A stretch of DNA of 64,000 nucleotides from Alphaproteobacteria bacterium (GTDB taxonomy: Bacteria > Pseudomonadota > Alphaproteobacteria > Rhodobacterales > Rhodobacteraceae), in assembly GCA_030425185.1 (NCBI GenBank), contig JAUIAU010000009.1, forward strand, positions 1 through 64,000, given 5' to 3'. The position numbers and the translations under genes are program-made. Each line of letters begins with the position of its first letter. Positions within the stretch are counted from its first letter, which is position 1. The notes below the pieces were generated by a model that saw only the letters and a program-made list of their open reading frames with translations, was not told where the DNA came from and made no database searches. This document shows positions 1-9,335 of this stretch, piece by piece.

Positions 1-126
1 ATACGCGCGGAACTCGCCGAAATACTTCGTGATCGCAGCCGTCAGCGTCGTCTTGCCGTGGTCAACGTGCCCGATCGTCCCGATGTTCACGTGCGGTTTC
101 GTGCGTTCAAACTTTGCCTTAGCCAT
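1..126 (-). CDS. tuf: Elongation factor Tu, N-terminal fragment (gene runs off the window)
   Basis: The first 42 residues of EF-Tu, the GTPase that delivers aminoacyl-tRNA to the ribosome, are encoded leftwards. The start reads [20 protein letters not shown] and is followed by the G1 loop GHVDHGKT at residues 19-26, which binds the GTP phosphates. The ATG at 126 is preceded by GAGAGGCGCC, a fair ribosome-binding site. No fusA lies upstream, so this copy is transcribed on its own. Alphaproteobacteria often carry two tuf genes, one next to fusA and one alone; this resembles the lone copy. The rest of the gene is outside the window. Confidence 0.97.
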   Translation of the reverse strand, partial: MAKAKFERTKPHVNIGTIGHVDHGKTTLTAAITKYFGEFRAY

Positions 127-180
127 CGTGGCGCCTCTCGCGTCTGAAGGGCTTCGCCTGCCCGGGTCAATATCGCGCGC

Positions 181-209
181 CGTCTACTGGCCCGAGGCAG
201 GAAAATCAA
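181..209 (-). promoter_or_regulatory. Candidate sigma-70 promoter for tuf
   Basis: Reading leftwards, TTGATT (-35, positions 209-204) and TAGACG (-10, positions 186-181) are separated by 17 bases and lie about 55 bases before the tuf start. The -35 is good; the -10 keeps only the TA start. The match was made by eye and no transcription start is known. The 127-305 gap holds nothing else I can recognise. Confidence 0.35.
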
Positions 210-305
210 GCCGCTTTAGGCGTGGGGCAAAGACCGCGCGAGACAGGGGCTTTCAAGCCCGCAGCCCCTCGTTTATGCCGCGAAAACGGGGGCGCAGTCC
301 GGTCG

Positions 306-914
306 TCAGGGACGGGGCCGCGGCGCCGTCTGGGCGGCTTCCGGAGCCTCGGCCGCGGCGGCGGCCTCCTCGCCTTCGGCGGCGGGATCGGGCTGGAACC
401 ATTCGGGATGGCTGGCCAGGTATTTTTCGACCGCGAGCGCCGCGTTCTGGACGAGGTTCTGCAGTTGCTCTTCCTTCGAGCGGGTCAGGCCTGAGCCGAC
501 CATCGTCTCGCCGGAAAACGATTCGAGAACCGTGATCTGGTGCGGTTCCTCGGTCAGCTTGACCCCGGCCGCGTCGTCCCAGACGCGGACCGAGATGATC
601 AGCGCCGACTTCGGCGAGGCAACCAGCGGGATGCCCGGCAGCGCGAGGATGTAGCCGTCGATCGAGATTCCGAGGTGGAAGAACTTGTCACCGTCGTAGC
701 GGCTGAAGCGGCGGTCAATTTCGCCGCTGAGCGCGGCCTGCAACTCCTCCGCGCTGGCGTCGCGCGAGAACGGGCCCTTGGTCGCATTGGTCGCCACGAC
801 AACGTTATGCCCGAGCTTGAAGGTGCCGAGGTCCTGCATTTCGCCAAGGCGCGCGCCGCTGGCGCATCCGGCCAGCGTCGCCGCCAGCACAAGCATCGTC
901 AGAATCGCACGCAT
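306..914 (-). CDS. Putative outer-membrane lipoprotein, function unknown
   Basis: A 202-residue protein opens with a lipoprotein signal: a hydrophobic stretch followed by the lipobox LAGC with Cys16, so the mature protein should be lipidated and anchored by that cysteine. The centre (residues 30-160) looks like a folded domain with alternating strands. The C-terminal 40 residues are low-complexity Ala/Glu/Pro (AEGEEAAAAAEAPEAAQTAP) and are probably disordered. I do not recognise a named family; similar small lipoproteins are common in Rhodobacterales. It stands alone, 106 bases downstream of the M48 protease gene on the same strand, and could be read from that operon. No catalytic motif is visible. 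Confidence 0.75.
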   Translation of the reverse strand: MRAILTMLVLAATLAGCASGARLGEMQDLGTFKLGHNVVVATNATKGPFSRDASAEELQAALSGEIDRRFSRYDGDKFFHLGISIDGYILALPGIPLVASPKSALIISVRVWDDAAGVKLTEEPHQITVLESFSGETMVGSGLTRSKEEQLQNLVQNAALAVEKYLASHPEWFQPDPAAEGEEAAAAAEAPEAAQTAPRPRP

Positions 915-1020
915 GGAACCCCCTGTCCAACTTTGTCTCCGGCAAATACCGGACCGGGGGCCTCAACGCAACGCACAGCCGGGTAAACCCAAGATATAGT
1001 GGTGGATAATTGCAATACGC

Positions 1021-2139
1021 CTATCGACAGATAGCGCGCAGCGCCTGCCAGTCCGCGTCGTTCAGGACCGGACTGACCTGCGCGGGGCGGGCCGCGCGGG
1101 CGGCCGCCTCGATCCGGTCGAGCAGCGCCGGGTGGCTGGACAGATGGTCCAGCAGGCTGCGCTCGTCGCGCGCGCCCTCCTGCTGCCGCAGGGTCTCGAA
1201 GAAGCGGCCCAGCGCTTCGGGCGGCAGTCCCGCCTTCTGCATCAGCGCGATGCCATAGGCGTCGGCGCGTTCCTCGGTGGCCTGCGAATACTGGGCCTCG
1301 ATCAGCTGGTTGGCGAGAAACAGCGCAACCGTGCCGCCCGCGAAATCGCCGAAGATCAGCCCGAGAATACCGATCGACCCCGCCGAGCGCAGCGCGCCCC
1401 GCGTGGCGTCACGCCCGGCGACATGGCCCATCTCGTGGGCCAGCACCGCGGCGACCTCGTCGGGATCGTTCGCCGCGTCGATCAGGCCACGGAACAGCAC
1501 CACGTGCCCGCCCGGCAGCGCGAAGGCGTTGACCATCTCGTGGTCGAGCACGTGCACCTTCAGGGGGAAGGGGAACTCGGTGTGCTTGGCCAGCCGGTCG
1601 GTCATCCGGCCGAGCGCGGCCCGCCCCGGGGCGGCAGTGCAGAAGGCCAGGCCATCGCGGCCGCTCTCGTCGAGGGCGCTGCGGATCTGCTCCAGCGTGG
1701 CATCGCCCAGCGCGGCCTCGCCCTCCGGCGGCAGCAGCGTCGCAAGCTGGTCCGCCATCAAGGGCACGAGCACGAAGAGGATCAGCGCGACTGACGTCAG
1801 GGCCGCCGCCGACAGCCCGACCAGCCGGGCGCGGAAGTTCGGGATCGGCGGCGGCGCGGCACGGGCCGGAATGGCGACGCGCAGCGCATCCGCAAGGTCG
1901 GCCGCCCCGTCCGGAATGTAGAGCCGCGCCGGTCCGCCGTCGGCGGGGGCGAGCGTCAGCCCGTCGCTGCCGGCCTGATCGGGCAGGCGCCGCATCCGGT
2001 CGAGGGGCCAGACGATGGTCGAACCTTCCGCCGGGAGCAGCAGCAGGCGCGTTCCGTCGATCGTCAGTTCCATCCGCCGTGGCACCGCCGAGCGCCCGTC
2101 GAAGTAATCGACGAAGACCGAGGCCTCGGGGCCGCTCAC
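1021..2139 (-). CDS. Membrane-anchored M48-family zinc metallopeptidase
   Basis: A 372-residue protein has one clear membrane segment (about residues 106-128) and then a peptidase domain with the zinc motif HEMGH at 235-239. The helix-turn after it (RDATRGALRSAG) and the downstream ERADAYGIALM segment, which would supply the third ligand Glu, fit M48 (HtpX/Ste24/BepA-like) proteases that act on membrane or envelope proteins. The N-terminal 100 residues are a separate soluble domain. The start is GTG and overlaps the stop of the DUF898 gene upstream (GTGA), so the two are probably translated together. I infer a partnership with the DUF898 protein from this coupling; the substrate is unknown. 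Confidence 0.85.
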   Translation of the reverse strand: MSGPEASVFVDYFDGRSAVPRRMELTIDGTRLLLLPAEGSTIVWPLDRMRRLPDQAGSDGLTLAPADGGPARLYIPDGAADLADALRVAIPARAAPPPIPNFRARLVGLSAAALTSVALILFVLVPLMADQLATLLPPEGEAALGDATLEQIRSALDESGRDGLAFCTAAPGRAALGRMTDRLAKHTEFPFPLKVHVLDHEMVNAFALPGGHVVLFRGLIDAANDPDEVAAVLAHEMGHVAGRDATRGALRSAGSIGILGLIFGDFAGGTVALFLANQLIEAQYSQATEERADAYGIALMQKAGLPPEALGRFFETLRQQEGARDERSLLDHLSSHPALLDRIEAAARAARPAQVSPVLNDADWQALRAICR

Positions 2140-3305
2140 AGCGCCGCCCCCACGTCGAGTGCCTCGGCAAAGCCGCCCGCATCGGCGAAGTCGTCGCGCT
2201 CACGCTGCGCCAGCGGGGCGAGGGCATGGGCGTTATCGATCTCGAGCGTGGCGACGTAGTGCGCGAGGAGCGGCATCCGCACGAAGACCTGCCGCAGGAC
2301 GTCCCACAGGATGAAGCCGCCGAAATAGGCGACCATGCCCGCGATGACGAAGACCCACGGCGGCAGGGCCTCGAAATCGACACCACCCGCGGCCCCGATG
2401 CCCAGCACGATCCCGACCGCGACCCCGACCCCGCCGAGGATCAGGCCGAGGAACAGGCCCACCAGCAGGTGCCCGAAGACCGTGATCGCCAGCACCCGCC
2501 CGAGACGGGGATGCAGCGTCAGCCCGACGTCCTGTCCGAGGCGCTTGGTCTCCGTGAGGTATCGCAGGGCCCGCAGCCGGTAGTGAACCCACGCGATGCC
2601 GAGCAGCGGCAGGGTCAGCAAAAGGCCCAGCATCGGGGTCGGATCCTCGGTGACGGCCGCCACCAGACCGAGGCCGAGCGTGCCCCAGAGGCTGAGAAGC
2701 GCGGGAAGCGCGGGCAGGATCAGCGCGGTCCAGCGCCCGCCCTGGTGAAGCCGGGCCGACCCGAACCACGTCCGGTCGGTGCGGAACTTCTCGAGCCGAA
2801 AGGTCATCAGCGGCCAGAGCGCACCGAGGGTCACGATCGTCAGCGCCCAGTAGACCATCGCGCGCCACGCATAGCCCCAGGCCCCGGGCTCAAGCCCGAA
2901 GCGGATGCCACGCCAGCGGGTGCGGGCCAGCATGTAGCGGCGGGCGCGGTACTGGGCGAAGAAGATGAACGGGATGACGATGACGAAGGAGGCGGCGTAG
3001 GCGACGAAGTTGTCGCCGAGGTAGCTGAACGAGAAGAACATCAGGATCAGGTTGAAGACCCCGATGTAGAAGCTGAGGAACACCACCGCGATCAGGAAGC
3101 CGAGCAGCTTCTCCAGCGGGTCGCCGGTGTATTCCAGCGGATGCCCGCCCGGGCGGATCGCCGACCAGTACCAGCGCCGCAGCCGGGTCTTCATCCAGAA
3201 CCGGTAGAAGCCCAGCGTGACGACGGTCAGGATGCTCAGCCGCAGCGCAAGACCGAAGAGCGCGCCCTTGCGCCCGATGAAGTCGGTGCCCAGCGCCGCC
3301 GCCAT
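2136..3305 (-). CDS. DUF898 (YjgN-like) polytopic inner-membrane protein
   Basis: A 389-residue protein has many hydrophobic helices and the DUF898/YjgN pattern: an N-terminal strand-helix followed by LGFYRFWMKTRLRRWYWSAI, then a second, similar segment (TLGALWPLMTFRLEKFRTDR), suggesting an internal duplication. The function of the family is not established. It follows parC after 4 bases and overlaps the M48 protease gene by 4, placing it in a parC-DUF898-M48 transcription unit. Pairing of a DUF898 membrane protein with an M48 protease suggests a shared envelope role (inference). Confidence 0.82.
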   Translation of the reverse strand: MAAALGTDFIGRKGALFGLALRLSILTVVTLGFYRFWMKTRLRRWYWSAIRPGGHPLEYTGDPLEKLLGFLIAVVFLSFYIGVFNLILMFFSFSYLGDNFVAYAASFVIVIPFIFFAQYRARRYMLARTRWRGIRFGLEPGAWGYAWRAMVYWALTIVTLGALWPLMTFRLEKFRTDRTWFGSARLHQGGRWTALILPALPALLSLWGTLGLGLVAAVTEDPTPMLGLLLTLPLLGIAWVHYRLRALRYLTETKRLGQDVGLTLHPRLGRVLAITVFGHLLVGLFLGLILGGVGVAVGIVLGIGAAGGVDFEALPPWVFVIAGMVAYFGGFILWDVLRQVFVRMPLLAHYVATLEIDNAHALAPLAQRERDDFADAGGFAEALDVGAAL

Positions 3306-3309
3306 TGCC

Positions 3310-5625
3310 TCAGGTAAACGTGTTGTCGCGCGGGAAGCCGCGCGGCGCCATGCGCCCGATCCCGGCGCGGCGGCCCATCCACTCGTTCAGCTCGGGGCGC
3401 GCGACGGTGCGGGTCCGGCCTGCCGGATCGTGCCAGCTCAGGCCCTCGGCCAGCGTGAAGGTGGTCAGGTCGGACAGGCCGCCATCCTTGTACTTCTGGA
3501 GCCGGACGCCCTTGCCGCGTGTCATCTCGGGCAACTCGTCCAGCGCGAAGACCAGCAGCTTGCGATTGTCGCCGACGACCGCGACATGGTCGCCGCCGAC
3601 CGGACGGCACAGCAGCGCCTTGGCGCCGTCCTTCACGTTCAGGACCTGCTTGCCCGCCCGGGTCTGGGCGAGAACCTCGTCCTCCGGCACGCGGAAGCCG
3701 TCGCCCTCGGTCGAGGCCACCACCAGATGCGCGCCGGGCACGTGAACCCGGAGGTCCACCAGCTCGGCCTCGTTCGGCAGATCGACCATAAGGCGGATCG
3801 GTTCGCCCATGCCGCGCCCGCCGGGCAGGTTCGCGCAGGCGAGCGTGTAGAATCGTCCGTTCGACCCGAACACCAGCAGCTTGTCGGTGGTCTGGGCCGG
3901 CAGGACGAAACGCCCCTCGTCGCCATCCTTGAACTTCAGGCCTGCCGGGTCGTGGCCATGGCCCTTCAACGCCCGCACCCAGCCCATCTTGGAACAGACC
4001 ACCGTGATCGGTTCGCGCTCGATCATCGCCTCGACGCTGATCTCGGGGGCTTCGCCCGCCTCCGCAAAGGACGACCGGCGCGCGCCACCGGGGGCGTCCT
4101 TGCCGAACGCCTTGCGGGTGGCCTTGAGCTCGTCCGAGATCCGCGCCCATTGCAGCGCCCCGGACTCGAGCAGGTCGACGAGGCCCGCGCGCTCTTCCAT
4201 CAGGGCGTCGCGCTCGCGGACCAGCTCCATTTCCTCCAGCCGCCGCAGGCTGCGCAGGCGCATGTTGAGGATCGCCTCGGCCTGCACCTCGGTCAGTTCG
4301 CCCTCGCCGGGGACCGGCGGCACGTAGTCGGCCTCGGACATCGCGCGCGGGAAGGTCCGGCCCCAGGTCTCGGCCATCAGGGCTGCCTTGGGATCGGTGT
4401 CGTATCGGATGATGTCGATCACCCGGTCGAGGTTCAGGAAGGCAATGATGAAGCCTTCCAGCACCTCGAGGCGGTGGTCGATCTTGTCGAGCCGGTGCTG
4501 CGACCGGCGCACCAGAACCTCGCGCCGGTGGTCGAGGAAGGCGCGCAGCACCTCCTTCAGCGAGCAGACCTTGGGCGTGCGTCCGTCGATCAGCACGTTC
4601 ATGTTCAGCGCGAAGCGAATTTCCAGATCGCAGTTCCGGTAGAGCGAGGCCATCAGGACCTCGGGGTCCACCGTCCGGGCGCGCGGCTCCAGCACGATGC
4701 GGACATCATCCGCGCTTTCGTCGCGGACATCCGTCAGGATCGGGATCTTCTTGGTCTGGATCAGGTCAGCAATGCGCTCGATCAGCTTGGACTTCTGCAC
4801 CTGGTAGGGAATCTCGGTGACCACGATCTGCCAGACACCGCGTCCGAGATCCTCGACCTCCCAGCGGGCGCGCAGGCGGAAGCTTCCCCGGCCGGTGCGA
4901 TAGGCCTCGGCCATCACCTCGGGCGGCTCGACGATGACGCCCCCGGTCGGGAAGTCCGGACCCGGCACATACTGCAGCAACGTCTCGTCCCGCGCGTCGG
5001 GCGACCGGATCAGGTGCAGACAGGCCTGGATCAGCTCGTCGAGGTTGTGCGGCGGAATGTTGGTCGCCATGCCGACCGCGATACCCGACGCGCCGTTCGC
5101 CAGCAGGTTCGGAAAGGCCGCGGGCAGGACCACCGGTTCCTGCAGGGTGCCGTCGTAGTTGTCGCGGAAGTCGACCGCGTTCTCGGCCAACCCTTCCATC
5201 AGGGCTTCCGAATGGGCGGTCAGGCGCGCCTCGGTGTAGCGGCTGGCGGCCGGGTTGTCGCCGTCGATGTTGCCGAAGTTGCCCTGGCCATCCACCAGCG
5301 GGTAGCGGACGTTGAAGTCCTGCGCGAGACGCGCCATCGCGTCGTAGATCGCGGCATCGCCGTGCGGGTGATAGTTCCCCATCACGTCGCCCGAGATCTT
5401 CGCCGACTTCCGGAACCCGCCGGTCGAGGTCAGGCGCAGCTCGCGCATGGCGTAGAGGATGCGCCGGTGCACCGGCTTCAGACCGTCGCGCGCGTCCGGC
5501 AGGGCGCGGTGCATGATGGTCGAGAGCGCATATTGCAGATACCGCTCGCCGATCGCGCGGCGCAGCGGTTCGGACAGGGCGCGGGGCGCCTCGGCGCCGT
5601 CGAGATCGTCAGGGCTGTCGGTCAT
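3310..5625 (-). CDS. parC: DNA topoisomerase IV subunit A
   Basis: A 771-residue type IIA topoisomerase subunit, cutting and resealing DNA in partnership with ParE to unlink daughter chromosomes. The winged-helix/TOPRIM-facing domain is intact: [19 protein letters not shown] (residues 42-60), the quinolone region HPHGD at 86-90 followed by AAIYD, and the catalytic tyrosine Tyr130 in ASRYTEA. The C-terminal third has the beta-pinwheel repeats. The N-terminus ([20 protein letters not shown]) and the overall length fit ParC of alphaproteobacteria better than GyrA, which is longer. At the quinolone positions the residues are Ala91 and Asp95, where E. coli ParC has Ser80 and Glu84. It heads the operon with DUF898 and M48. 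Confidence 0.95.
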   Translation of the reverse strand: MTDSPDDLDGAEAPRALSEPLRRAIGERYLQYALSTIMHRALPDARDGLKPVHRRILYAMRELRLTSTGGFRKSAKISGDVMGNYHPHGDAAIYDAMARLAQDFNVRYPLVDGQGNFGNIDGDNPAASRYTEARLTAHSEALMEGLAENAVDFRDNYDGTLQEPVVLPAAFPNLLANGASGIAVGMATNIPPHNLDELIQACLHLIRSPDARDETLLQYVPGPDFPTGGVIVEPPEVMAEAYRTGRGSFRLRARWEVEDLGRGVWQIVVTEIPYQVQKSKLIERIADLIQTKKIPILTDVRDESADDVRIVLEPRARTVDPEVLMASLYRNCDLEIRFALNMNVLIDGRTPKVCSLKEVLRAFLDHRREVLVRRSQHRLDKIDHRLEVLEGFIIAFLNLDRVIDIIRYDTDPKAALMAETWGRTFPRAMSEADYVPPVPGEGELTEVQAEAILNMRLRSLRRLEEMELVRERDALMEERAGLVDLLESGALQWARISDELKATRKAFGKDAPGGARRSSFAEAGEAPEISVEAMIEREPITVVCSKMGWVRALKGHGHDPAGLKFKDGDEGRFVLPAQTTDKLLVFGSNGRFYTLACANLPGGRGMGEPIRLMVDLPNEAELVDLRVHVPGAHLVVASTEGDGFRVPEDEVLAQTRAGKQVLNVKDGAKALLCRPVGGDHVAVVGDNRKLLVFALDELPEMTRGKGVRLQKYKDGGLSDLTTFTLAEGLSWHDPAGRTRTVARPELNEWMGRRAGIGRMAPRGFPRDNTFT

Positions 5626-5752
5626 GTCCTCGGGTGTAGTGGCGGGTCCGGGCGCCGTCCAGACGGATTTGGCGCCAGCCCCCCGCCAACCCCTTGTGCG
5701 CCGTGCCGTTGCCCGTCAGACAGGCATCCGACCCGAACCGGAGACCCCGTTC

Positions 5753-6583
5753 ATGGCACAGCGCAGCATCCTGATCACCGGTTGTTCGTCCGGCATCGGC
5801 TACGACGCGGCGCACGGGCTCGCGAAACGGGGCTGGCGGGTCTTTGCAACCGCCCGCAAGCCCGAGGACGTCGCCCGCCTCGCGGACGAGGGGCTGGAGG
5901 CGCTGCGTCTCGACGTGACGATCCCCGAACAGATGGACGAGGTGCTGGAGCTGATCCGGGACCGCACCGGCGGCACCCTCGACGCGGTGTTCCTGAACGC
6001 GGCGCACGGCCTGCCAGGGGCCGTCGAGGACCTGCCCACCGACGGGCTGCGCGCCTGTTTCGAGACGAATTTCTTCGCCGTCCACGAACTTGTCCGAAAG
6101 GTCATCCCGATCATGCGGGCACAGGGCCATGGGCATATCGTGATCAACGGCTCCGTCCTCGGCTTCGTGGTCTACCCGTGGCGGGCGGCCTACAACACGA
6201 CGAAATTCGCGCTGGAAGGCTACGCCGACACGCTGCGGATCGAGATGGCCGACACCCCGGTGCGCGTCGTGCTGGTCGAGCCGGGACCGATCACCTCGAA
6301 CATCCGCCGGAACTCGGTGCAGCATTTCGAGCGCTGGATCGACTGGGAAGCCAGCCCGCGCGCCGAGCAGTATCGAAGCTCACTGCTCAAGCGGCTCTAC
6401 GAGGACCGCGGGGCCGATCCGTTCGAACTGCCGCCTTCCGCCGTGACCCGCAAGCTGGCGCTTGCCCTCGACCAGCGCGACCCGCCGCCCCGCATCTTCG
6501 TGACCACGCCGACCTACGCGATGAACCTCGCCCGGCGCCTGTTGCCGACGCGCGCCCTCGACTGGCTGATCCGGCGGGGATGA
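5753..6583 (+). CDS. Short-chain dehydrogenase/reductase
   Basis: A 276-residue classical SDR. The NAD(P)-binding motif TGCSSGIG lies at residues 9-16, the NAAH variant of the NNAG motif follows, and the active site has Ser (INGS) and the YNTTK catalytic Tyr/Lys pair. The residues after the second strand (ATARKPEDV) carry an Arg, favouring NADP. The C-terminal 60 residues (to RALDWLIRRG) are longer than in minimal SDRs and resemble the 17-beta-hydroxysteroid/retinol dehydrogenase-like branch. The substrate cannot be read from sequence. The ATG at 5753 is chosen because the longer frame upstream covers the parC promoter region and lacks SDR homology. It is divergent from parC. Confidence 0.88.
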   Translation: MAQRSILITGCSSGIGYDAAHGLAKRGWRVFATARKPEDVARLADEGLEALRLDVTIPEQMDEVLELIRDRTGGTLDAVFLNAAHGLPGAVEDLPTDGLRACFETNFFAVHELVRKVIPIMRAQGHGHIVINGSVLGFVVYPWRAAYNTTKFALEGYADTLRIEMADTPVRVVLVEPGPITSNIRRNSVQHFERWIDWEASPRAEQYRSSLLKRLYEDRGADPFELPPSAVTRKLALALDQRDPPPRIFVTTPTYAMNLARRLLPTRALDWLIRRG

Positions 6584-6641
6584 CCCCTTCGCTTTTCGGC
6601 GCGGCCGCGTTACGTCAGGCGCAACCAAGGGAGACACGCCA

Positions 6642-6854
6642 ATGATGAGTTCGCCGCTGTTCTGGGTGACCGCCGCCGCCGTGCTGCTGGTCCTAGCCAT
6701 CCTGATCTACGGGATCATGGGCTTCGCCAAGGGCGGCGCGGACTCCGGCAAGAAGGCCAACAAGGTCATGCAGTGGCGCATCATCGCGCAGTTCGTGGCC
6801 GTGCTGCTGATCCTGCTGTTCGTCTTCGTGCGCCAGATGACTTCGGGGAATTGA
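6642..6854 (+). CDS. Twin-transmembrane HIG1-domain protein
   Basis: A 70-residue protein of two hydrophobic helices (about 7-27 and 49-65) joined by a short basic loop containing KKANKVMQWRIIAQ. This layout and the loop fit the bacterial HIG_1_N family, related to mitochondrial Rcf1/HIGD1, which helps assemble or tune cytochrome oxidase supercomplexes. A role in bacteria is inferred from that homology. AAGGGAG precedes the ATG. Its stop lies 4 bases before the adenosyltransferase start, so the pair is probably one transcript. The small size would make it easy to miss. Confidence 0.78.
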   Translation: MMSSPLFWVTAAAVLLVLAILIYGIMGFAKGGADSGKKANKVMQWRIIAQFVAVLLILLFVFVRQMTSGN

Positions 6855-6858
6855 GCAC

Positions 6859-7431
6859 ATGGTCGTTCTGAACAAGATCTACACCAAGACCGGCGACGAT
6901 GGGGAAACCGCGCTCGGAAACGGCGCCCGGGTTGCCAAGCACTCGCTGCGGGTGAACTCCTACGGCACGGTGGACGAGGTGAACGCGACCGTGGGCCTCG
7001 CCCGGCAGCACGCCACCGGCGAGATGGATGCCATGCTCAGCCGCATCCAGAACGATCTGTTCGACCTCGGGGCCGACCTGTGCACGCCGAACATGGAAAA
7101 GGACGCCGAGGCGCCCTACCCGCCCCTGCGCGTGATCGACAGCCAGGTCGAGCGCCTCGAGCGCGAGATCGACGCGATGAACAAGGACCTGCAGCCCTTG
7201 CGCTCGTTCATCCTGCCGGGCGGAATGCCGCTGGCCGCCCAGATGCACCTCTGCCGCACGGTGGCCCGGCGGGCCGAGCGCCTCGTGGTCGAACTCGCGA
7301 CGATGGAGTCGATCAACCCGGCGGCGGTGAAATACCTGAATCGGCTGTCGGACTGGTTCTTCGTCGCGGGCCGGGTGGCCAACAACGGCGGCGCGGACGA
7401 CGTGCTCTGGGTGCCCGGCGCGAACCGTTAG
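6859..7431 (+). CDS. PduO-type cob(I)alamin adenosyltransferase
   Basis: A 190-residue enzyme that transfers the 5'-deoxyadenosyl group of ATP to cob(I)alamin, giving coenzyme B12. The N-terminal ATP motif TKTGDDGETALGNG (residues 6-19), the SYGTVDEVNA segment and the late helix VKYLNRLSDWFFVAGR match the PduO/MMAB trimeric family. The coenzyme is needed by methylmalonyl- and ethylmalonyl-CoA mutases, which fits the ETF and Mcd genes nearby. The cobamide-assembly genes cobC and cbiB lie about 36 kb away in this window. It is tightly linked to the HIG1 gene; a reason for that link is not evident. Confidence 0.93.
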   Translation: MVVLNKIYTKTGDDGETALGNGARVAKHSLRVNSYGTVDEVNATVGLARQHATGEMDAMLSRIQNDLFDLGADLCTPNMEKDAEAPYPPLRVIDSQVERLEREIDAMNKDLQPLRSFILPGGMPLAAQMHLCRTVARRAERLVVELATMESINPAAVKYLNRLSDWFFVAGRVANNGGADDVLWVPGANR

Positions 7432-7472
7432 CGCCTGACTCGCAGTGAACCGTCCCAAAACGCGACGTCGCA

Positions 7473-7494
7473 CGACGCTGGCGCGTCGATTTTG
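7473..7494 (+). terminator. Possible intrinsic terminator after the adenosyltransferase
   Basis: A perfect 6-bp stem CGACGC / GCGTCG (7473-7478 and 7483-7488) with a four-base loop is followed by ATTTTG. It lies about 40 bases past the adenosyltransferase stop and 100 bases before etfB. The T-run is short, so termination may be partial. Confidence 0.4.
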
Positions 7495-7595
7495 CCCTAT
7501 TGCCCCGGGTTCGCCTCCGCTAAGTCATCCCTCGATGGAGCGTGCGGCCCCGGGTCGGAGCGCCTTGGAACGAAACCGAAGGAGAGACGCGACCG

Positions 7596-8354
7596 ATGAA
7601 GGTACTTGTGCCTGTGAAGCGCGTGATCGACTACAACGTGAAGGTCCGCGTCAAGGCGGACGGCAGCGGCGTCGATCTGGCGAACGTCAAGATGTCGATG
7701 AACCCGTTCGACGAGATTGCCGTCGAGGAGGCCATCCGCCTGAAGGAAGCCGGCAAGGCCGACGAGATCGTCGCCGTCTCGGTCGGCGTGAAGCAGGCGC
7801 AGGAAACCCTGCGGACCGCGCTCGCGATGGGGGCCGACCGTGCGATCCTCGTGGTCGCCGCGGACGACGTGCACCAGGACATCGAGCCGCTTGCGGTGGC
7901 GAAGATTCTCAAGGCTATCGTCGACGAGGAACAGCCGGGCCTCGTGCTCTGCGGCAAGCAGGCGATCGACAACGACATGAACGCCACCGGCCAGATGCTG
8001 GCCGCGCTTCTGGGCTGGAGCCAGGCCACCTTTGCGTCGGAGGTCTCCGTCGACGGGGACAAGGCGACCGTCACCCGCGAGGTCGACGGCGGCCTGCAGA
8101 CGATCAGCGTCGCGATGCCCGCCGTGATCACGGTGGACCTGCGCCTGAACGAGCCGCGCTATGCCTCGCTGCCGAACATCATGAAAGCCAAGAAGAAGCC
8201 GCTGGACGAAAAGACCGCCGCCGATCTCGGGGTGGACGTGACGCCGCGGCTGACGGTTCTGAAGACCGCCGAACCCGCCGCGCGCGCCGCCGGCATCAAG
8301 GTCGGGTCGGTCGATGAACTGGTGACGAAACTCAAGGACGCGGGGGTCGTGTGA
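7596..8354 (+). CDS. etfB: Electron transfer flavoprotein subunit beta
   Basis: The 252-residue small ETF subunit carries electrons from acyl-CoA dehydrogenases to ETF:ubiquinone oxidoreductase. Diagnostic segments are [20 protein letters not shown] at the start, [19 protein letters not shown] and the AMP-binding region [17 protein letters not shown], followed by the ETF-beta signature region with [20 protein letters not shown]. The ATG at 7596 follows GGAGAGACGCG and matches the family start; the in-frame ATG 18 codons earlier is not used by homologues. The stop shares one base with the etfA start (TGATG). It is part of the fatty-acid and ethylmalonyl-CoA electron route. Confidence 0.96.
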   Translation: MKVLVPVKRVIDYNVKVRVKADGSGVDLANVKMSMNPFDEIAVEEAIRLKEAGKADEIVAVSVGVKQAQETLRTALAMGADRAILVVAADDVHQDIEPLAVAKILKAIVDEEQPGLVLCGKQAIDNDMNATGQMLAALLGWSQATFASEVSVDGDKATVTREVDGGLQTISVAMPAVITVDLRLNEPRYASLPNIMKAKKKPLDEKTAADLGVDVTPRLTVLKTAEPAARAAGIKVGSVDELVTKLKDAGVV

Positions 8355-9283
8355 TGGCGGTTCTTCTTCTCGCAGACGTGCAGAACGGCGTGCTGGCCAC
8401 CGACGCGGTCGCCAAGGCGCTGACGGCCGTGGCCTCGCTGGGCGAGGTGCATGTGCTGGTGGCCGGACAGGGCGGCGATGCCGCTGCGGCCGAGGCCGCA
8501 ACCCTGACCGGCGTCAGCAAGGTGCTCTTCGCGGGCGACCACGGCTTTTGCCACATGCTGGCCGAGCCGGTCGCCGACCTGATCGTCGGGATGTCGGGCA
8601 ACTATTCGCACATCGTCGCCCCGGCCACGGCGGACGCCAAGAACGTCCTGCCCCGCGTCGCGGCCCTGCTCGACGTGATGGTGATCAGTGACGTGACGGC
8701 CGTCGTCGATGCCGACTCCTTCGAGCGTCCGATCTACGCCGGCAACGCGATCCAGACCGTGAAGTCCGGGGATGCGGTCAAGGTCCTGTCCGTGCGGACG
8801 GCGTCGTTCGACGCGGCGGCTGCCGGCAACGCGGCCCCGGTCGAGGCGGTCGGCACCGCCGCGAGCACCGGCCTTTCGTCCTGGGTCGAGGACAAGGTCG
8901 CCGCGTCCGATCGCCCGGAACTGACCTCGGCGGGCATCGTCGTGTCCGGCGGGCGCGGGGTGGGCTCGGAAGCCGACTTCAAGCTGATCGAGGGCCTGGC
9001 GGACAAGCTGAACGCCGCCGTGGGCGCCTCGCGCGCCGCGGTCGACTCGGGCTATGCCCCGAATGACTGGCAGGTGGGACAGACCGGCAAGGTTGTGGCG
9101 CCCGACCTCTATATCGCGGTAGGCATCTCGGGGGCGATCCAGCACCTCGCGGGAATGAAGGACTCGAAGGTCATCGTCGCCATCAACAAGGACGAGGAGG
9201 CCCCGATCTTCCAGGTGGCCGACTACGGTCTCGTGGCTGACCTGTTCCAGGCGGTCCCCGAACTGACCGAGAAGCTGGGCTGA
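8354..9283 (+). CDS. etfA: Electron transfer flavoprotein subunit alpha
   Basis: The 309-residue large ETF subunit binds FAD. The C-terminal FAD domain is clear: [20 protein letters not shown], then [20 protein letters not shown] and [20 protein letters not shown]. The N-terminal domain pairs with EtfB. The start ATG overlaps the etfB stop by one base, so the two subunits are translated together. A GTG one codon earlier is possible but would overlap etfB further. A strong hairpin terminator follows 26 bases after the stop. Its acyl-CoA dehydrogenase partners probably include the Mcd encoded at 19883. Confidence 0.97.
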   Translation: MAVLLLADVQNGVLATDAVAKALTAVASLGEVHVLVAGQGGDAAAAEAATLTGVSKVLFAGDHGFCHMLAEPVADLIVGMSGNYSHIVAPATADAKNVLPRVAALLDVMVISDVTAVVDADSFERPIYAGNAIQTVKSGDAVKVLSVRTASFDAAAAGNAAPVEAVGTAASTGLSSWVEDKVAASDRPELTSAGIVVSGGRGVGSEADFKLIEGLADKLNAAVGASRAAVDSGYAPNDWQVGQTGKVVAPDLYIAVGISGAIQHLAGMKDSKVIVAINKDEEAPIFQVADYGLVADLFQAVPELTEKLG

Positions 9284-9308
9284 GAGACCCGGACCAAGAC
9301 CCGAGACT

Positions 9309-9333
9309 GGCCCGCCCCCGTGGCGGGCCTTTT
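9309..9333 (+). terminator. Intrinsic terminator of etfBA
   Basis: GCCCGCC (9310-9316) pairs perfectly with GGCGGGC (9322-9328) around a five-base loop and is followed by CTTTT. It sits right after etfA and just before the end of the convergent DUF6473-like gene, so the hairpin may also serve that gene in the other direction. Confidence 0.8.
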
Positions 9334-9335
9334 CG

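Noticed and set aside
3217-6645. 1142-codon open frame on the plus strand
   Set aside because: It is antisense to parC and runs out of frame through the SDR gene; long antisense frames are expected at this base composition, and the sequence has no family motifs.
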